Under the pieces are notes generated by a model, which was not told where the DNA came from, searched no databases, and saw only the letters and a program-made list of their open reading frames with translations. From Nitrospirota bacterium (GTDB lineage Bacteria; Nitrospirota; Thermodesulfovibrionia; Thermodesulfovibrionales; JdFR-88): DNA of 60,923 bases. Shown here in pieces: positions 60,454 to 60,923 of the stretch (the stretch's first letter is position 1; each line of letters opens with the position of its first letter). The stretch is from positions 1-60,923 of the forward strand of contig JAJYJS010000012.1 of assembly GCA_021789215.1 (NCBI GenBank), read 5' to 3'. The translations under genes and the position numbers were made by a program.

Positions 60454-60923
60454 TTATGGGCAGACCAGTTTTAGCCGCTCCCCGGCCGCCAGGATGGCAA
60501 CGGGCGCGGTCCCTATATAGTCGCCGTCGGCCTGGATGCGGGCCGTGCCGTTTATTTCAACCTTCATGCACCGGAGATATTTTACATCTCCCAGTTTTGT
60601 ATGCCCCCCGGTCAATATCCCAAGCGCGTACCTTAAAATATCCCTCCGTTTTGAGCCTGTCATGAGGATGGCGTAAAGGCCCGGTTCAAAGAGGTTCGCA
60701 TCCGGGGCCGCCTTGACGTGCCCGCCGTATTTGGCCCCGTTGCAGACGATAAGGCTTGTGGCCCTGTATTGCCTGCCGTCTACCAGCACCGGCAGAGTTT
60801 CGGGCTTCCAGCCTGCAAGCACCTTAAGGCCGCTTGCGAAATACCCGCCTTTGCCGGAGTATTTTTTTAATCTCCTGTTTACCATATAGACGGCCTCGGC
60901 GTCGAACCCCACCCCGGCCATGA
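60454..60923 (-). CDS. Diacylglycerol/sphingosine kinase-like (YegS/BmrU) protein, C-terminal part
   Basis: The frame is open to the end of the window, so the N-terminus with the nucleotide-binding part lies outside. The visible 155 residues start AGVGFDAEAVYMVNRRLKK, the usual second-domain motif of the lipid kinase family, and continue through VCNGAKYGGHVKAAPDANLF to IQADGDYIGTAPVAI. The enzyme phosphorylates a lipid such as diacylglycerol at the membrane. The family is clear; the substrate is not. Confidence 0.85.
   Translation of the reverse strand, partial: MAGVGFDAEAVYMVNRRLKKYSGKGGYFASGLKVLAGWKPETLPVLVDGRQYRATSLIVCNGAKYGGHVKAAPDANLFEPGLYAILMTGSKRRDILRYALGILTGGHTKLGDVKYLRCMKVEINGTARIQADGDYIGTAPVAILAAGERLKLVCP

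Noticed and set aside
1-60923. tRNA or rRNA genes, CRISPR arrays, complete insertion sequences or phage genes
   Set aside because: No tRNA cloverleaf, rRNA segment, regularly spaced repeat-spacer array, transposase or phage structural gene was recognised by eye on either strand; a tRNAscan and IS search would confirm this.

Overview
The window (about 58-60% G+C by eye) comes from a Gram-negative, anaerobic or facultatively anaerobic, respiratory bacterium. Signs of this are two heptosyltransferase-type LPS core genes, an RND tripartite pump, a Tat system with exported Tat substrates, a selenocysteine-containing membrane formate dehydrogenase, several c-type haem proteins and heavy use of sigma-54 regulators. 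The gene mix and the dispersed GATTGCTTCG / CATTGCGAG repeats are reminiscent of Nitrospirota (Thermodesulfovibrionia-like) or Desulfobacterota. That placement is inference only.

Layout. 1-990: end of an XdhC-like gene and a MobA/MocA-like nucleotidyltransferase (molybdenum cofactor). 1122-5659: formate dehydrogenase FdnGHI with an in-frame UGA (Sec203). 5835-8312: glycogen phosphorylase (minus). 8313-9038: gap full of repeats, then a small cupin. 9507-12653: LPS heptose operon (a heptosyltransferase-GmhB fusion, an unknown protein, a second heptosyltransferase). 12900-15008: tandem Usp protein and a Tat-exported C_GCAxxG-type haem protein. 15070-20233 (minus): a haem-sensing histidine kinase and NtrC-type regulator, then a sigma-54 promoter, a YeiH-family transporter and a small Cys4 protein. 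20479-26055 (minus): RND pump operon with a TetR-type operator candidate. 26374-30813: an M1-like/ChaN/PDZ fusion and a GAF histidine kinase. 30935-32431 (minus): a DHA2 drug exporter. 32921-40793: a small membrane protein, two MshEN-DUF202 proteins, a histidine kinase, a CheY-like regulator and a PPDK-like phosphotransferase. 40805-42991 (minus): triheme cytochrome and ABC-F protein. 43144: tatA. 43736-53557: two histidine kinase/NtrC pairs, each followed directly by a sigma-54 promoter and its likely target genes. 53709-60923: YwiC-like protein, ABC-2 exporter with HlyD adaptor, a Hel308-like helicase, a LapA-domain protein and a truncated diacylglycerol-kinase-like gene.

How the parts work together. 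Three NtrC-family regulators each lie immediately upstream of a recognisable -24/-12 promoter. Their probable targets are a YeiH exporter, a Lys/Ala-rich periplasmic protein, and a Usp-TauE-TIGR02186-Usp operon, so the window looks like a set of self-contained signal-to-target modules. Two of these promoters carry interleaved inverted repeats upstream that could be activator sites.

The most unusual content is the pair of adjacent genes at 33294-36168. They join a degenerate MshEN (GspE N-terminal) domain to three and two DUF202 membrane modules respectively. Each module is preceded by five or six heptads of the form R-T-x-L-A-x-x, with arginine exactly every seventh residue. They are followed by a histidine kinase, a stand-alone receiver and a PEP-synthase-like protein that lacks the PEP-binding barrel. 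DUF202 is the membrane fold of the eukaryotic VTC polyphosphate polymerase, so a polyanion- or phosphoryl-related membrane system is a reasonable but untested hypothesis.
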